DNA from: an uncultured Rikenella sp.
GTDB taxonomy: Bacteria > Bacteroidota > Bacteroidia > Bacteroidales > Rikenellaceae
Reading direction: 5' to 3'
Length of the DNA stretch: 21,950 nucleotides
Assembly: GCA_910577885.1 (NCBI GenBank)
Contig: CAJTNK010000025.1
Span: forward strand, 1 to 21,950
Shown: piece by piece, positions 14,728 through 21,950 of the stretch
How the letters are laid out: each line of letters starts with the position of its first letter
Numbering within the stretch: position 1 is the stretch's first letter
Notes under the pieces: generated by a model
Seen by the model: the letters and a program-made list of their open reading frames with translations, nothing else
The model's database searches: none
Told to the model about the DNA's origin: nothing
Made by a program: the position numbers and the translations under genes

Positions 14728-16338
14728 ATGCAAAACCGAAGAATTCAAACCGCCTTTCTGTTCGGCGTCGCCCTGTTGTGGGGCGTCGTGTGTTGGGGCG
14801 GCGGTGCGGCCCGTGCCCAACAGCTCACGGCCGACCAGGCCGCTCAGTTTCAGAAGATGAATCAGGTGATGTACCTGATTTCGAAGGGATATGTCGATAC
14901 GGTCGACCTGCCGCGGCTGGTCGAAGGGGCGATCACCGAGATGCTCGGGAAGCTCGACCCCCATTCGAGCTATTTCACGCCCGAGGAGCTGAAGACCGAG
15001 GAACAGGAGATTGCCGGGAATTTCGAGGGAATCGGGATCGAGTTCAACGTCCTGCGTGACACGATCGTGGTGGTGAACACCGTTCCGGGAGGGCCTTCCG
15101 AGCGTGCGGGTCTGCAGTCCGGCGACCGGATCGTGCGGGTCGACGGGAAGTTGCGTACCGGCGTGCGGCTGATGGAGGTGCCGACCTTTCTGCGCGGAGC
15201 CAAGGGGACGCGGGCCGAGCTGCGTGTGGTGCGTCCGGGCGTCTCCGATACGCTGTCGTTCAGCATCGTGCGGGACAAGATCCCGATGCACAGCCTGGAT
15301 GCCGCCTATCGGATCGATCCCAAGACCGGTTACATCAAGTTGAACCGCTTTATGACCACCACCAACGACGAGTTGAAGGAGGCCCTTTCGGAGTTGTCCG
15401 GCATCACGTCGCTGGTGTTGGACCTGCGCGGCAACGGCGGCGGGTTGCTCGACCAGTCGATCCGGGTGGCCGGCAATTTCCTCCGTCCGGGCAGCCTGGT
15501 GGTCTACACCGAGGGTCTCAACATGCCGCGGCAGGAGATTCACACCCCGCCGCAGACGATCATTCCGCCGCTCTTTGCCACCGGTCGGCTCGTCGTGCTG
15601 GTGGACGAGAGTTCGGCCTCGGCTTCGGAGATCGTGGCCGGAGCCATGCAGGACTGGGACCGGGCGACGATCGTCGGTCGTCGCACCTTCGGCAAAGGGC
15701 TCGTCCAGCAGCAGGTGCCGCTCAACGACGGTTCGGCCGTTCGCCTGACGGTGGCCCACTATTACACCCCTTCGGGACGGTCCATTCAGCGGCCTTACCG
15801 GCAGGGGGACCTGACGGGTTACTATAGCGACATGGCGGAACGCTACAACTCGGGCGAGCTGACCGGCGGTGCCGGTCCGGCGGTCGATTCGACGCAGCGT
15901 TACCGGACGCTCGTCAAGGGGCGCACGGTTTACGGCGGGGGAGGTATCACGCCCGATGTCCCGGTACCGCTCGACACGACGTATTATTCCGATTACTGGA
16001 GCGGCCTGGTGCGCCACGGGGTGTTGCTGGAGTTTGCGGTCACGGAGCTCGACCGACACCGCACCGAGTACCGCGAAAAGTATCCGGATTTCGAGACCTT
16101 TGCCCGTGACTTCGCGCTGACGCCGGAGATGAACGAACGTCTGGTGTCGTTGGCTGCGTTGCGCGGGGTGCCGTATGACGAGGCGGGAATGGAACGCTCG
16201 CGCTCGCTGATCGCGACGCAAATCAAAGCCCTGATCGCCCAACGCCTCTGGGACACGACAGCCTACTACCGGGTGATCCACGCGGAAAACGATCCGGACT
16301 TCGCTGCGGCCGTAGCGATAGCTACGGCTAAAAATTAA
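14728..16338 (+). CDS. carboxyl-terminal processing peptidase (S41)
   Basis: This is a 536-aa periplasmic serine protease of the CtpA/Tsp family, which trims or degrades proteins from their C-termini. A signal peptide ends near ARAQQ (about residue 30). An N-terminal helical part (KLDPHSSYFTPEE) is followed by a PDZ domain at about 95-190 (GGPSERAGLQSGDRIVRVDG) and then the S41 core (YIKLNRF, LVLDLRGNGGGLL). The predicted catalytic residues are Ser298 in SSASASEI and Lys323 in FGKG, with Asp309 in AMQDWD; the 25-residue Ser-Lys spacing matches the family. The C-terminal 150 residues resemble the extended domain of Bacteroidota homologues. It is monocistronic: it follows a terminator and precedes copy C of the repeat. 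Confidence 0.95.
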   Translation: MQNRRIQTAFLFGVALLWGVVCWGGGAARAQQLTADQAAQFQKMNQVMYLISKGYVDTVDLPRLVEGAITEMLGKLDPHSSYFTPEELKTEEQEIAGNFEGIGIEFNVLRDTIVVVNTVPGGPSERAGLQSGDRIVRVDGKLRTGVRLMEVPTFLRGAKGTRAELRVVRPGVSDTLSFSIVRDKIPMHSLDAAYRIDPKTGYIKLNRFMTTTNDELKEALSELSGITSLVLDLRGNGGGLLDQSIRVAGNFLRPGSLVVYTEGLNMPRQEIHTPPQTIIPPLFATGRLVVLVDESSASASEIVAGAMQDWDRATIVGRRTFGKGLVQQQVPLNDGSAVRLTVAHYYTPSGRSIQRPYRQGDLTGYYSDMAERYNSGELTGGAGPAVDSTQRYRTLVKGRTVYGGGGITPDVPVPLDTTYYSDYWSGLVRHGVLLEFAVTELDRHRTEYREKYPDFETFARDFALTPEMNERLVSLAALRGVPYDEAGMERSRSLIATQIKALIAQRLWDTTAYYRVIHAENDPDFAAAVAIATAKN

Positions 16339-16379
16339 AAACCACCTCTGTTTCTGTAAGCATGCTTTAGCTACGAGCG

Positions 16380-16780
16380 GGAACTGTTCTTTTTGTTCAC
16401 AACCGACGCTGCCAGCGAGAGCAGAGCGGGCTTGCCCGCTCTGCCGAGCGGCGAGGAGGAACCGAGTGGCGTTCCGAGCGCAGAGACCGTTTACGGGCTA
16501 TGCCGAGGTAGCACGAGGAAGCCGTAGGCAAAACAAGCGCAGCGCAGTTAGTGAGAACCAGAAAAACTTTCGAGGATGCTTACGCATCCCGTTGGGATGC
16601 TTTGGCCGTGTCAGCCTGTGTTTGGGCGGGGATTCTTTTTGGGCGCGCAATAAGGTTGTTACAGCCTCTGCGCGCCTAAAAGAACCCCCGCCCAAAACCT
16701 GAGGACTGCGGAGCCTAAGGCGTAGCGTATGCTATCTGAAAGTTCTTTGGGTCCCTTTCTTTCAAGAAAGGGACAGTACC
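16380..16780 (+). repeat. nested-palindrome TIR element, copy C, interrupted
   Basis: This is the third, more diverged copy. The left end GGAACTGTTCTTTTTGTTCAC is cut at about 16403 by an insert that runs to about 16551, after which GAACCAGAAAAACTTTCG resumes. The central stem 16621-16649 with 16669-16696 (about 27 bp with few mismatches) and its loop, containing AATAAGGTT, follow. The right-end hairpin is GTCCCTTTCT 16751-16760 with 16765-16774 (loop TTCA), showing paired substitutions relative to copies A and B. The left second hairpin here, GGATGC-TTAC-GCATCC, looks like the right one of A and B, consistent with the ends being inverted repeats. It lies between convergent genes. Confidence 0.8.
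16403..16551. repeat. about 150-bp insert inside copy C
   Basis: This foreign segment splits the first hairpin of copy C. It carries a perfect 10-bp hairpin, GCAGAGCGGG 16421-16430 with CCCGCTCTGC 16435-16444 (loop CTTG), and CTGCCGAGCGGCGAG at 16441-16455, reminiscent of the GTGCCGAGCGGCAC palindrome near 57 and 8703. No frame of note. It is probably another small repeat that landed inside the element. Confidence 0.55.
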
Positions 16781-16807
16781 CTCCCGTCGCCAATGAATGG
16801 TTTCAGA

Positions 16808-16825
16808 AAAAACAGAGTTGTTTTT
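16808..16825. terminator. weak A/T hairpin after the methyltransferase gene
   Basis: AAAAACA (16808-16814) pairs with TGTTTTT (16819-16825) around GAGT. It lies just past the stop of the minus-strand methyltransferase, with T-rich sequence on either strand. The stem is short and A/T only. Confidence 0.35.
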
Positions 16826-16829
16826 ATTA

Positions 16830-18317
16830 TTAGTAGTGTAGGATTCTCCAGGCGGGCGGGTATAGGTTGTTGTAGCGTCGTCCGATTCGTTTGACCCATC
16901 CGAGGGGGATTTGCTGGAAGGTAACGAGGTTGAGTCCTTCGGCCAAGCGGTCGGGTGGGAGTAGCGTGGTGGAGGAGCCTTTTCGGAGGTACTCGAGGGC
17001 CTCGGTTTCGGAGAGTTCGGTGACCGGGATCGCCTGTCGGTTGAGTCCGGGGTAGAGGGCCAGCGCATGGGCTGGTTTGAGGGAGCCGCGAATCAGCTCG
17101 CCGAGTTGGACCCCGGAGTAGAGCAGGGCGAAACGGCCGCTGAGGAGGGTGGTCACCGCCTCGTGCAAGGCCGTCGAGAAGCCGTAGACAGAGCCGTCGC
17201 CGCCCGTGACGAAGTGTTCGAGCCCGGCAGCCGGTAGCGCTTCGGTGGAGACCCAACGTCGCACTTCGCGCAACTCATTGGCAGATAGCGGATTCAGTCC
17301 GCTGTTTGTTGCGCCCCGTTTTTTCCCGGAGTTCGTGGTCTTCGAAGCCGAGGAGGCCGCGAGTGACGAGAATGCCGCTGTTTTCCGAATCGCCGCCGCG
17401 AAAAATCCCTCGCTCCGCACCCGATGCGGATAAAAGTGCCAGCCGAAGGCCGGTCCATCGGCATTTTTGCCCGGCACGATCCCTTCCGGCAAGTGGTCGA
17501 ATGTCAGCACTTCGCCTCCCAACCGTTCCGCCACCCATCGGACATTCTCCTCGTTTTCCACCGTGTTGAACGTGCACGTGCTGTAGATCAGGATACCTCC
17601 CGGCCGCAGCGTTGCCCACGCGTCGCTCACGATGCGTCGTTGTCGCGCCGCGCAGAGCAGCACGTTCTCGGGCGACCACTCGGCGCGTGCGCCGAAGTCC
17701 TTGCGGAACATCCCCTCGCCGGAACACGGGGCGTCGATCACCACGAGGTCGAAAAAGTCCGGCAGCTGTTCGCCGAACTCCGCCGGGTCGTTCGACACCA
17801 CGGCGACATGATCCGTCCCCCATTTTTGGACATTCTCGGCCAGCGTCTTGGCGCGCGGGCGGATGACTTCGTTGGCTATGACAATCCCGCCCCACGGTGC
17901 GACGATCGAAGCCAGGTGAGTTGTTTTTCCGCCCGGCGCGGCGCAGAGATCCAGCACCCGGAGCCCCTTGCCGTCAGCCTCCAGCAGTCCGGCGTCGCGA
18001 CACCGTCGCAACAGCCACCCCACGAACATCGACCCCGCTTCCTGCACGTAGTAGGCCCCGCCGTGAAACGCCGGGTCGGTCGTAAAGACCGGTCGACGAG
18101 CGAGATAGGCCGTTTCGCCGACTTCCGCCCAAGCCACCTGGCCGTCGGTATCGTCTGCCGGCATCGTGTACGGCTTCGCCGGGTTGAACCGCACGCTCAC
18201 CGGGGGTTCCGTCCCGTCGAGCGCTTCGACCAGCCCCGGCACCTCCCGTCCGACCCGTTCGACGAAAGCCGCCGGAAGCGGCACATATCCGTTTTTCGAC
18301 TCTCTCGCAGCCCTCAT
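16830..18317 (-). CDS. RsmF/NSUN-type RNA cytosine-5 methyltransferase
   Basis: This 495-aa SAM-dependent enzyme of the NOL1/NOP2/Sun family makes 5-methylcytosine in rRNA or tRNA. The SAM-binding motif DLCAAPGGKT is at residues 123-132. The two family cysteines are present: Cys198 in DAPCSGEGMFRKD (release) and Cys248 in YSTCTFNTVENEENV (nucleophile). A Ser/Ala/Lys-rich linker at about 310-345 leads into a C-terminal RsmF-like RNA-binding region (VYGFSTALHE, GLNLVTFQQIPLGWVKRIG). Its ATG overlaps the TGA of the upstream kinase gene (ATGA, 18314-18317), so translation is probably coupled. RsmF acts on 16S C1407 in E. coli; target identity here is inferred. Confidence 0.92.
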   Translation of the reverse strand: MRAARESKNGYVPLPAAFVERVGREVPGLVEALDGTEPPVSVRFNPAKPYTMPADDTDGQVAWAEVGETAYLARRPVFTTDPAFHGGAYYVQEAGSMFVGWLLRRCRDAGLLEADGKGLRVLDLCAAPGGKTTHLASIVAPWGGIVIANEVIRPRAKTLAENVQKWGTDHVAVVSNDPAEFGEQLPDFFDLVVIDAPCSGEGMFRKDFGARAEWSPENVLLCAARQRRIVSDAWATLRPGGILIYSTCTFNTVENEENVRWVAERLGGEVLTFDHLPEGIVPGKNADGPAFGWHFYPHRVRSEGFFAAAIRKTAAFSSLAASSASKTTNSGKKRGATNSGLNPLSANELREVRRWVSTEALPAAGLEHFVTGGDGSVYGFSTALHEAVTTLLSGRFALLYSGVQLGELIRGSLKPAHALALYPGLNRQAIPVTELSETEALEYLRKGSSTTLLPPDRLAEGLNLVTFQQIPLGWVKRIGRRYNNLYPPAWRILHY

Positions 18318-18928
18318 CGCGTTCCGATCTGCTGTTCGATCCGCGCCAGGATCGCCTCCCGCGCCGCCGGATCGGTCACAAAGTCCTCTCGGTCGACGTC
18401 CACCACCAGTTTCGGCCCGTCATACGCCTCGACCCACGCTTCGTACAGCCGGTTGAGCCCCTCGAGATACGCCCCGTCGATCGACGCTTCGTAGACCCTC
18501 CCCCGGCGTTGGATCTGGCTGATGAGCGTCGGCACCGACGCCCGCAGGTAGACCAGCAAAGCCGGTCGGAGGAGATTGGCGGCCGTGAATTCGTAGAGCT
18601 GCATGTAGGTCGTGTAGTCGCGCGAGGCGAGGAGTCCGACATGGTGGAGGTGGGTGGCGAACACCTGCGCGTCTTCGTAGATCGTGCGGTCCACCACCAC
18701 GTGTGAGTCCGTGTCGCTCCGCGCGGCGATGCCGTCGATCTGCCGCTGCCGCTTCCCGAGGAAGTAGACCTGCAGGTTGAAAGCCCACCGCTTCATGTTG
18801 TCATAAAAGTCGCCGATATACGGGTTTTCCGACTCCTCGTACTGGGCCTCCCATCCGAGCCGCCGGCTGAGCAGCTCGGTGAGGTAGCTTTTCCCGCTGC
18901 CGATGTTGCCTGTTATCGCTATGTACAT
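18314..18928 (-). CDS. deoxynucleoside kinase (dNK/dGK/dCK family)
   Basis: The 204-aa protein salvages deoxynucleosides by 5'-phosphorylation. I start it at the ATG of MYIAITGNIGSGKS (18928); the frame is open farther upstream, but that part is Arg/Pro/Gly-rich shadow of the neighbouring protease gene. Visible motifs: P-loop GNIGSGKS at 7-14; EESENPY with the base-binding Glu at about 31-37; VVVDRTIYEDAQVF with the DR(S/T) motif at 80-82; and lid arginines RRGR at 141-144. The last residues overlap the methyltransferase start. It follows the prolyl oligopeptidase gene after 74 bases on the same strand. Substrate preference (dG/dA versus dC) is not readable. Confidence 0.92.
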   Translation of the reverse strand: MYIAITGNIGSGKSYLTELLSRRLGWEAQYEESENPYIGDFYDNMKRWAFNLQVYFLGKRQRQIDGIAARSDTDSHVVVDRTIYEDAQVFATHLHHVGLLASRDYTTYMQLYEFTAANLLRPALLVYLRASVPTLISQIQRRGRVYEASIDGAYLEGLNRLYEAWVEAYDGPKLVVDVDREDFVTDPAAREAILARIEQQIGTR

Positions 18929-19002
18929 GATAGTGTCCGTATGGTATTTAGGGGGATCGGCCTTTCCGCCGGGCGAGGGGGGGCAGCCAAAGTTTTGTGG
19001 TT

Positions 19003-21153
19003 CTATTTCAACTCCCGGATTCCCGCGTTCCAGAGGAAGAACGACCAGATGTCGGCCTGTTCCTGGATGGATTTCGAGATGGGTTTCCCCGCGCCATGCC
19101 CCGCCTCGGACTCGACCCGCAGCAGGATCGGCCGGTCGCACCCGGCGGCGGTCTGAGCCGCCTGGAGCGTGGCGCCGAACTTGAACGAGTGGGCCGGAAC
19201 GACGCGGTCGTCGTGGTCGGCCGTCAGGATCATCGTCGCCGGATAGCACGTCCCCGGCTTAATATTGTGCAGCGGTGAGTATTTGTATAAGTACGGGAAG
19301 TCGGCTGCGTTATCGGCCGATCCGTACTCGACGACCCATCCCCATCCGATCGTGAACCGGTGGTAGCGCAGCATGTCCAGCACCCCCACCATCGGGAAGG
19401 TGGCGCAGTAGAGGTCCGGCCGCTGGGTCAGACACGCCCCCACCAGCAACCCGCCGTTCGACCCGCCGGCAATGGCCAGCCGCTCGGGCGAGGTGTATTT
19501 CTCGGCGATGAGGTACTCGGCCGCAGCGATAAAGTCGTCGAAGACGTTCTGTTTTTTGTCCAGCATCCCGGCCCGGTGCCATGCTTCGCCGTATTCGCCG
19601 CCGCCGCGGATGTTGGCCAACGCATAAATCCCCCCCTGCTCGAGCAGCAGGATGTTCGAGGCCGAGAAACCCGGCGTGCGGCTGATGTTGAACCCGCCGT
19701 AGGCGTAGAGGTAGACCGGATTCGATCCGTCGCGTACGAGCCCTTTCTTGTAGACCAGGAACATCGGCACCCGGGTGCCGTCTTTCGACGGGTAGAAGAG
19801 CTGTTCGACGGTAAAGGCCGAGACGTCGAAACTCACCTGCGTGCGGTGGTACAAGGTCGAAGTGCCGTCGGCGATCGAGTAGCGGTACGACGTCGGCGGC
19901 ATGTTGAAGCTGCTGAAGCCGTAGAACACCTCCGTATCCTCAGCCTCGCCGCCGAATCCGCCGGCGGTTCCGATCCCGGGGAGCTCGATCTCGCGCACGA
20001 GCCGTCCCTCCATCGAGTACTGATAGACCCGGCTCGAAGCATCTTTCAGGTACCCGGCGAAGATCACGCCCCCGGCCGTCCTGGCCCATTCGAGCAGGTG
20101 GTCCGACTCCGGAATGACGTTCCGCAAGGTGGCCGCCGGATCCGCGGCCGTGAGGTCGACCGCCGCCAGCCGGAAGTTCGGCGCTCCGTCGTTGGTCAGC
20201 ACGTAGGCCGTATCCCCCACGCAGTCGATCACCGAGTAGTCGTTCGCAAACCCCCGGAACAAGGTCCTGAAACGGCCGCCGTTCGGCTCGGCGGTGCTTT
20301 TATACAGGATTTCCGTGCCGCTGGTCCCCTCGGACCCCACGATGAAGAGCCACCGGTTGTCGTCGCTCTCGAAGCCCGAGAAGTAGCGCAGCGGATGGGC
20401 TTTATCTTCATAGATCAGTCGGTCCTGGTCCTGCGAAGTTCCGAGGCGGTGGAAGTAGACTTTCTGGGACTCGTTCTTGGCCGAGTAAGCGCTCTCTTCC
20501 TCCGCCGGCGCATCGTACCGGCTATAGTAGAACCCCTCTTTGGCCCAGCTGGCGCCGCTGAATTTCACCCATCGGATGGTGTCGGCGAGCTGTCGCCGCG
20601 TCTCGACCTCCATGACGCAGATCTCGACCCAGTCCGATCCCGACCGGGCCACCGAGTAAGCGGCATACCGGTCGTCCTGCGAGAAGGTGACGGAGTTCAG
20701 CGCCGCGGTCCCGTTGTCGGACAAGGTGTTCGGGTCCAGAAAAACGGTCGGTTCTCCCTCCGGCCCCTTCTGGTAGTAGAGCACGCTTTGGTTCTGCAGT
20801 CCGTCGTTCTTATAAAAGAAGTAGTATTCTCCCACGCGAAACGGGGTCCCCTCTTTCGGGTAGTCATACAGCTGTGTCAGCCGCTCCTTGATCCGGTCGC
20901 GGAAGGGGATCTGCGCGAGGTAGTCCTGTGTGACGTCATTCTCGGCGGCGACCCACGCGGCCGTCTCGGCCGAGCGGTCGTCCTCCAGCCAACGGTACGG
21001 ATCTCGGACCGTGGTTCCGTGGTAGTTGTCCTGCACGGTGGTGTCGATCCGCGCAATCGGATAAGGTTTCGTTCTGATGTTCATAGTGGTGCTTCGGCAG
21101 CTCGCCGCCGCCAGGCTCAACGCGGTCAGGCCGCACAGGATATAAGGTTTCAT
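19003..21153 (-). CDS. prolyl oligopeptidase (S9A), lipoprotein
   Basis: This is a 716-aa serine peptidase that cleaves short peptides after proline. I chose the start MKPYILCGLTALSLAAASC because it gives a lipoprotein signal (Cys19); a longer frame upstream has no family similarity. A seven-bladed propeller (about 90-430) follows PIARIDTTVQDNYHGTTVRDPYRWLEDD, which I split here as the DPYRWLED signature at about 50. The alpha/beta-hydrolase domain begins near 440. The catalytic triad is predicted as Ser565 (GGSNGG), Asp648 (DHDDRVVP) and His686 (EAGHGAGK), all at the spacing of mammalian POP. It is probably envelope-located and heads the minus-strand group with the kinase and methyltransferase. 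Confidence 0.95.
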   Translation of the reverse strand: MKPYILCGLTALSLAAASCRSTTMNIRTKPYPIARIDTTVQDNYHGTTVRDPYRWLEDDRSAETAAWVAAENDVTQDYLAQIPFRDRIKERLTQLYDYPKEGTPFRVGEYYFFYKNDGLQNQSVLYYQKGPEGEPTVFLDPNTLSDNGTAALNSVTFSQDDRYAAYSVARSGSDWVEICVMEVETRRQLADTIRWVKFSGASWAKEGFYYSRYDAPAEEESAYSAKNESQKVYFHRLGTSQDQDRLIYEDKAHPLRYFSGFESDDNRWLFIVGSEGTSGTEILYKSTAEPNGGRFRTLFRGFANDYSVIDCVGDTAYVLTNDGAPNFRLAAVDLTAADPAATLRNVIPESDHLLEWARTAGGVIFAGYLKDASSRVYQYSMEGRLVREIELPGIGTAGGFGGEAEDTEVFYGFSSFNMPPTSYRYSIADGTSTLYHRTQVSFDVSAFTVEQLFYPSKDGTRVPMFLVYKKGLVRDGSNPVYLYAYGGFNISRTPGFSASNILLLEQGGIYALANIRGGGEYGEAWHRAGMLDKKQNVFDDFIAAAEYLIAEKYTSPERLAIAGGSNGGLLVGACLTQRPDLYCATFPMVGVLDMLRYHRFTIGWGWVVEYGSADNAADFPYLYKYSPLHNIKPGTCYPATMILTADHDDRVVPAHSFKFGATLQAAQTAAGCDRPILLRVESEAGHGAGKPISKSIQEQADIWSFFLWNAGIRELK

Positions 21154-21190
21154 ACGAACGGTGAAAAAGCGTTTCTTGTTTTTCAGGTAG

Positions 21191-21198
21191 TAAATGTA
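21191..21198 (-). promoter_or_regulatory. weak -7-like box for the oligopeptidase
   Basis: The minus strand reads TACATTTA, one mismatch from TAnnTTTG, 37 bases before the chosen start. No -33 box is clear. Confidence 0.3.
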
Positions 21199-21285
21199 CT
21201 CTTTTTTCGGGGGATCTCCGCACGTGCGGGTGGAATTGGGGCGAAAAGCGTCGTCATCGGGGGTTGCCGAGCCGTTTTTTTTCGT

Positions 21286-21293
21286 TATATTTA
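21286..21293 (+). promoter_or_regulatory. weak -7-like box for the lipocalin gene
   Basis: TATATTTA is one mismatch from TAnnTTTG and lies 35 bases before the ATG, with a T-rich stretch before it. Confidence 0.35.
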
Positions 21294-21328
21294 CGGCAGG
21301 TTCAATCAAACAAAAAAGAACAGAGACT

Positions 21329-21703
21329 ATGAAGAAAACGATTTTCTTGCTGGCGGCTGTGGCCGTTTCGACGGTGTTGTTCGTGGCTTGCGGTTCGTCG
21401 ACCGGGTCGACCGCCTCGATCGAGGGGGCATGGGTGGAACCGAATCCGATCGACTCGACTCAGGTGCAGGGTGTTCGACTGAATGCGGACGGGTCGGCGG
21501 AGTCGATCGGCATGGCGACGCTGGTGTTTCAGGGTTGGAGCCAGCCGGACGACCGGACGCTGGTCCTGACGGGCGAGAGCATCGGAAACGGGCAGACGAT
21601 CTCGGTGGAGGATACGTTGACGATCGAACGGTTGGATGCCGATTCGCTGATTTTGACCGATGAGTCGGGGCGTTTCGAGTGGCGGCTGGGTCGGCAGAAG
21701 TAG
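21329..21703 (+). CDS. lipocalin-like lipoprotein
   Basis: This is a 124-aa lipoprotein with signal MKKTIFLLAAVAVSTVLFVAC (split: hydrophobic core 5-19, Cys21). The mature part is a short beta-rich domain opening with IEGAWVEPNP, followed by GVRLNADGSAESI, TLVLTGESIGNGQTI and DTLTIERLDADSLILTD. This pattern matches the small lipocalin-like proteins that are frequent in Bacteroidota; their ligands are generally unknown. I start it at 21329 rather than at the upstream in-frame ATG (21194) because only this start gives a lipoprotein signal. It is transcribed divergently from the oligopeptidase. Confidence 0.85.
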   Translation: MKKTIFLLAAVAVSTVLFVACGSSTGSTASIEGAWVEPNPIDSTQVQGVRLNADGSAESIGMATLVFQGWSQPDDRTLVLTGESIGNGQTISVEDTLTIERLDADSLILTDESGRFEWRLGRQK

Positions 21704-21730
21704 ACGTTTGGACCGTCGGTTTTTTCTTTG

Positions 21731-21759
21731 ACAGGCCGGGCCGGAAATGCCCGGCCTGT
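21731..21759 (+). terminator. hairpin after the lipocalin gene
   Basis: ACAGGCCGGGC (21731-21741) pairs with GCCCGGCCTGT (21749-21759), loop CGGAAAT, followed by TGAGGTTTT. It is a good stem with a weak T tract. Confidence 0.65.
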
Positions 21760-21859
21760 TGAGGTTTTCGGCAGGCTGTTTCCCGGGGCGGATTTGTGGG
21801 TTTCGGGTGGGTTTCTCAGCCTTGTTTTTGGCCTGCGGAGGGAGCCGGTTTTTGCTGCC

Positions 21860-21950
21860 GGATTGGCCCCAGCGATGCGCAGCATCGCCCGCTCGCCGCG
21901 AGGCCCCGTTGGGGCTTTTGTCGGGGTTCTCTCGACCTTAGTAGGCGGCC
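21860..21950. repeat. GC-rich repeat fragment at the window end
   Basis: It contains the small palindrome GCGATG-CGCAG-CATCGC, then CCCGCTCGCCGCG, then GGCCCCGTTGGGGC and CCTTAGTAGGCGGCC. The reverse complement of the last part (GGCCGCCTACTAAGG, then ACCCCGACAAAAGCCCCAAC) parallels 8576-8615, and 21870-21901 parallels the minus strand of 8282-8310. It runs off the end of the window. Confidence 0.55.

Noticed and set aside
18929..19249. Upstream extension of the kinase frame to 311 aa
   Set aside because: The extra 107 residues are antisense-like Arg/Pro/Gly sequence overlapping the oligopeptidase gene; the P-loop must lie at the N-terminus in this family.
19360..21663. 767-aa open frame antisense to the prolyl oligopeptidase
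   Set aside because: Val/Arg/Gly-rich shadow with no domain; the minus strand holds a complete S9 catalytic triad.

Overview
The window looks like chromosomal DNA from a GC-rich member of the Bacteroidales, most like Alistipes/Rikenellaceae (inference). Support: many genes are preceded by the Bacteroidota -7 box TAnnTTTG rather than an E. coli-type -10; several products are lipoproteins; there is a GH2 beta-mannosidase, a Bacteroidota-type lipocalin lipoprotein, a C-terminal processing peptidase and an S9 prolyl oligopeptidase; and the phage proteins look like those of Bacteroidales prophages.

Layout. 1-384: GC-rich palindromic repeat debris. 385-579: a 64-aa small protein. 708-2487 (-): a Sel1-repeat protein downstream of the ATPase YchF. 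2592-2853: copy A of a nested-palindrome element. 2943-5648 (+): lipoprotein beta-mannosidase, ending in a strong bidirectional terminator. 5738-10370: a prophage remnant with a minus-strand arm (5'-truncated tail protein, two overlapping micro-ORFs of 56 and 38 aa, and a separate small membrane coiled-coil protein) and a plus-strand arm (tail-terminator-like protein and a candidate unimolecular spanin). It abuts the 3' side of tRNA-Leu(GAG). 10755-14531 (+): the translation operon thrS-infC-rpmI-rplT. In it infC appears to start at an AUA codon behind a perfect Shine-Dalgarno, and copy B of the element separates infC from rpmI. 14728-16338 (+): S41 carboxyl-terminal processing peptidase. 16380-16780: copy C of the element, itself interrupted by about 150 bp. 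16830-21153 (-): an NSUN/RsmF-type m5C methyltransferase, a deoxynucleoside kinase whose stop overlaps the methyltransferase start, and a lipoprotein prolyl oligopeptidase. 21329-21703 (+): lipocalin-like lipoprotein. 21860-21950: another GC-rich repeat fragment.

The most unusual thing here is the repeat family at 2592-2853 (reverse), 13404-13669 and 16380-16780. Each copy begins and ends with related hairpins that form imperfect terminal inverted repeats of about 80 bp. They flank a central stem of about 27 bp whose sequence differs between copies while the pairing is kept. Compensatory changes are visible by eye. I know of no named family that matches. The second most useful observation is the AUA start of infC. 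The third is a tail-protein gene whose native start has been replaced by repeat DNA related to sequence at the far end of the window.
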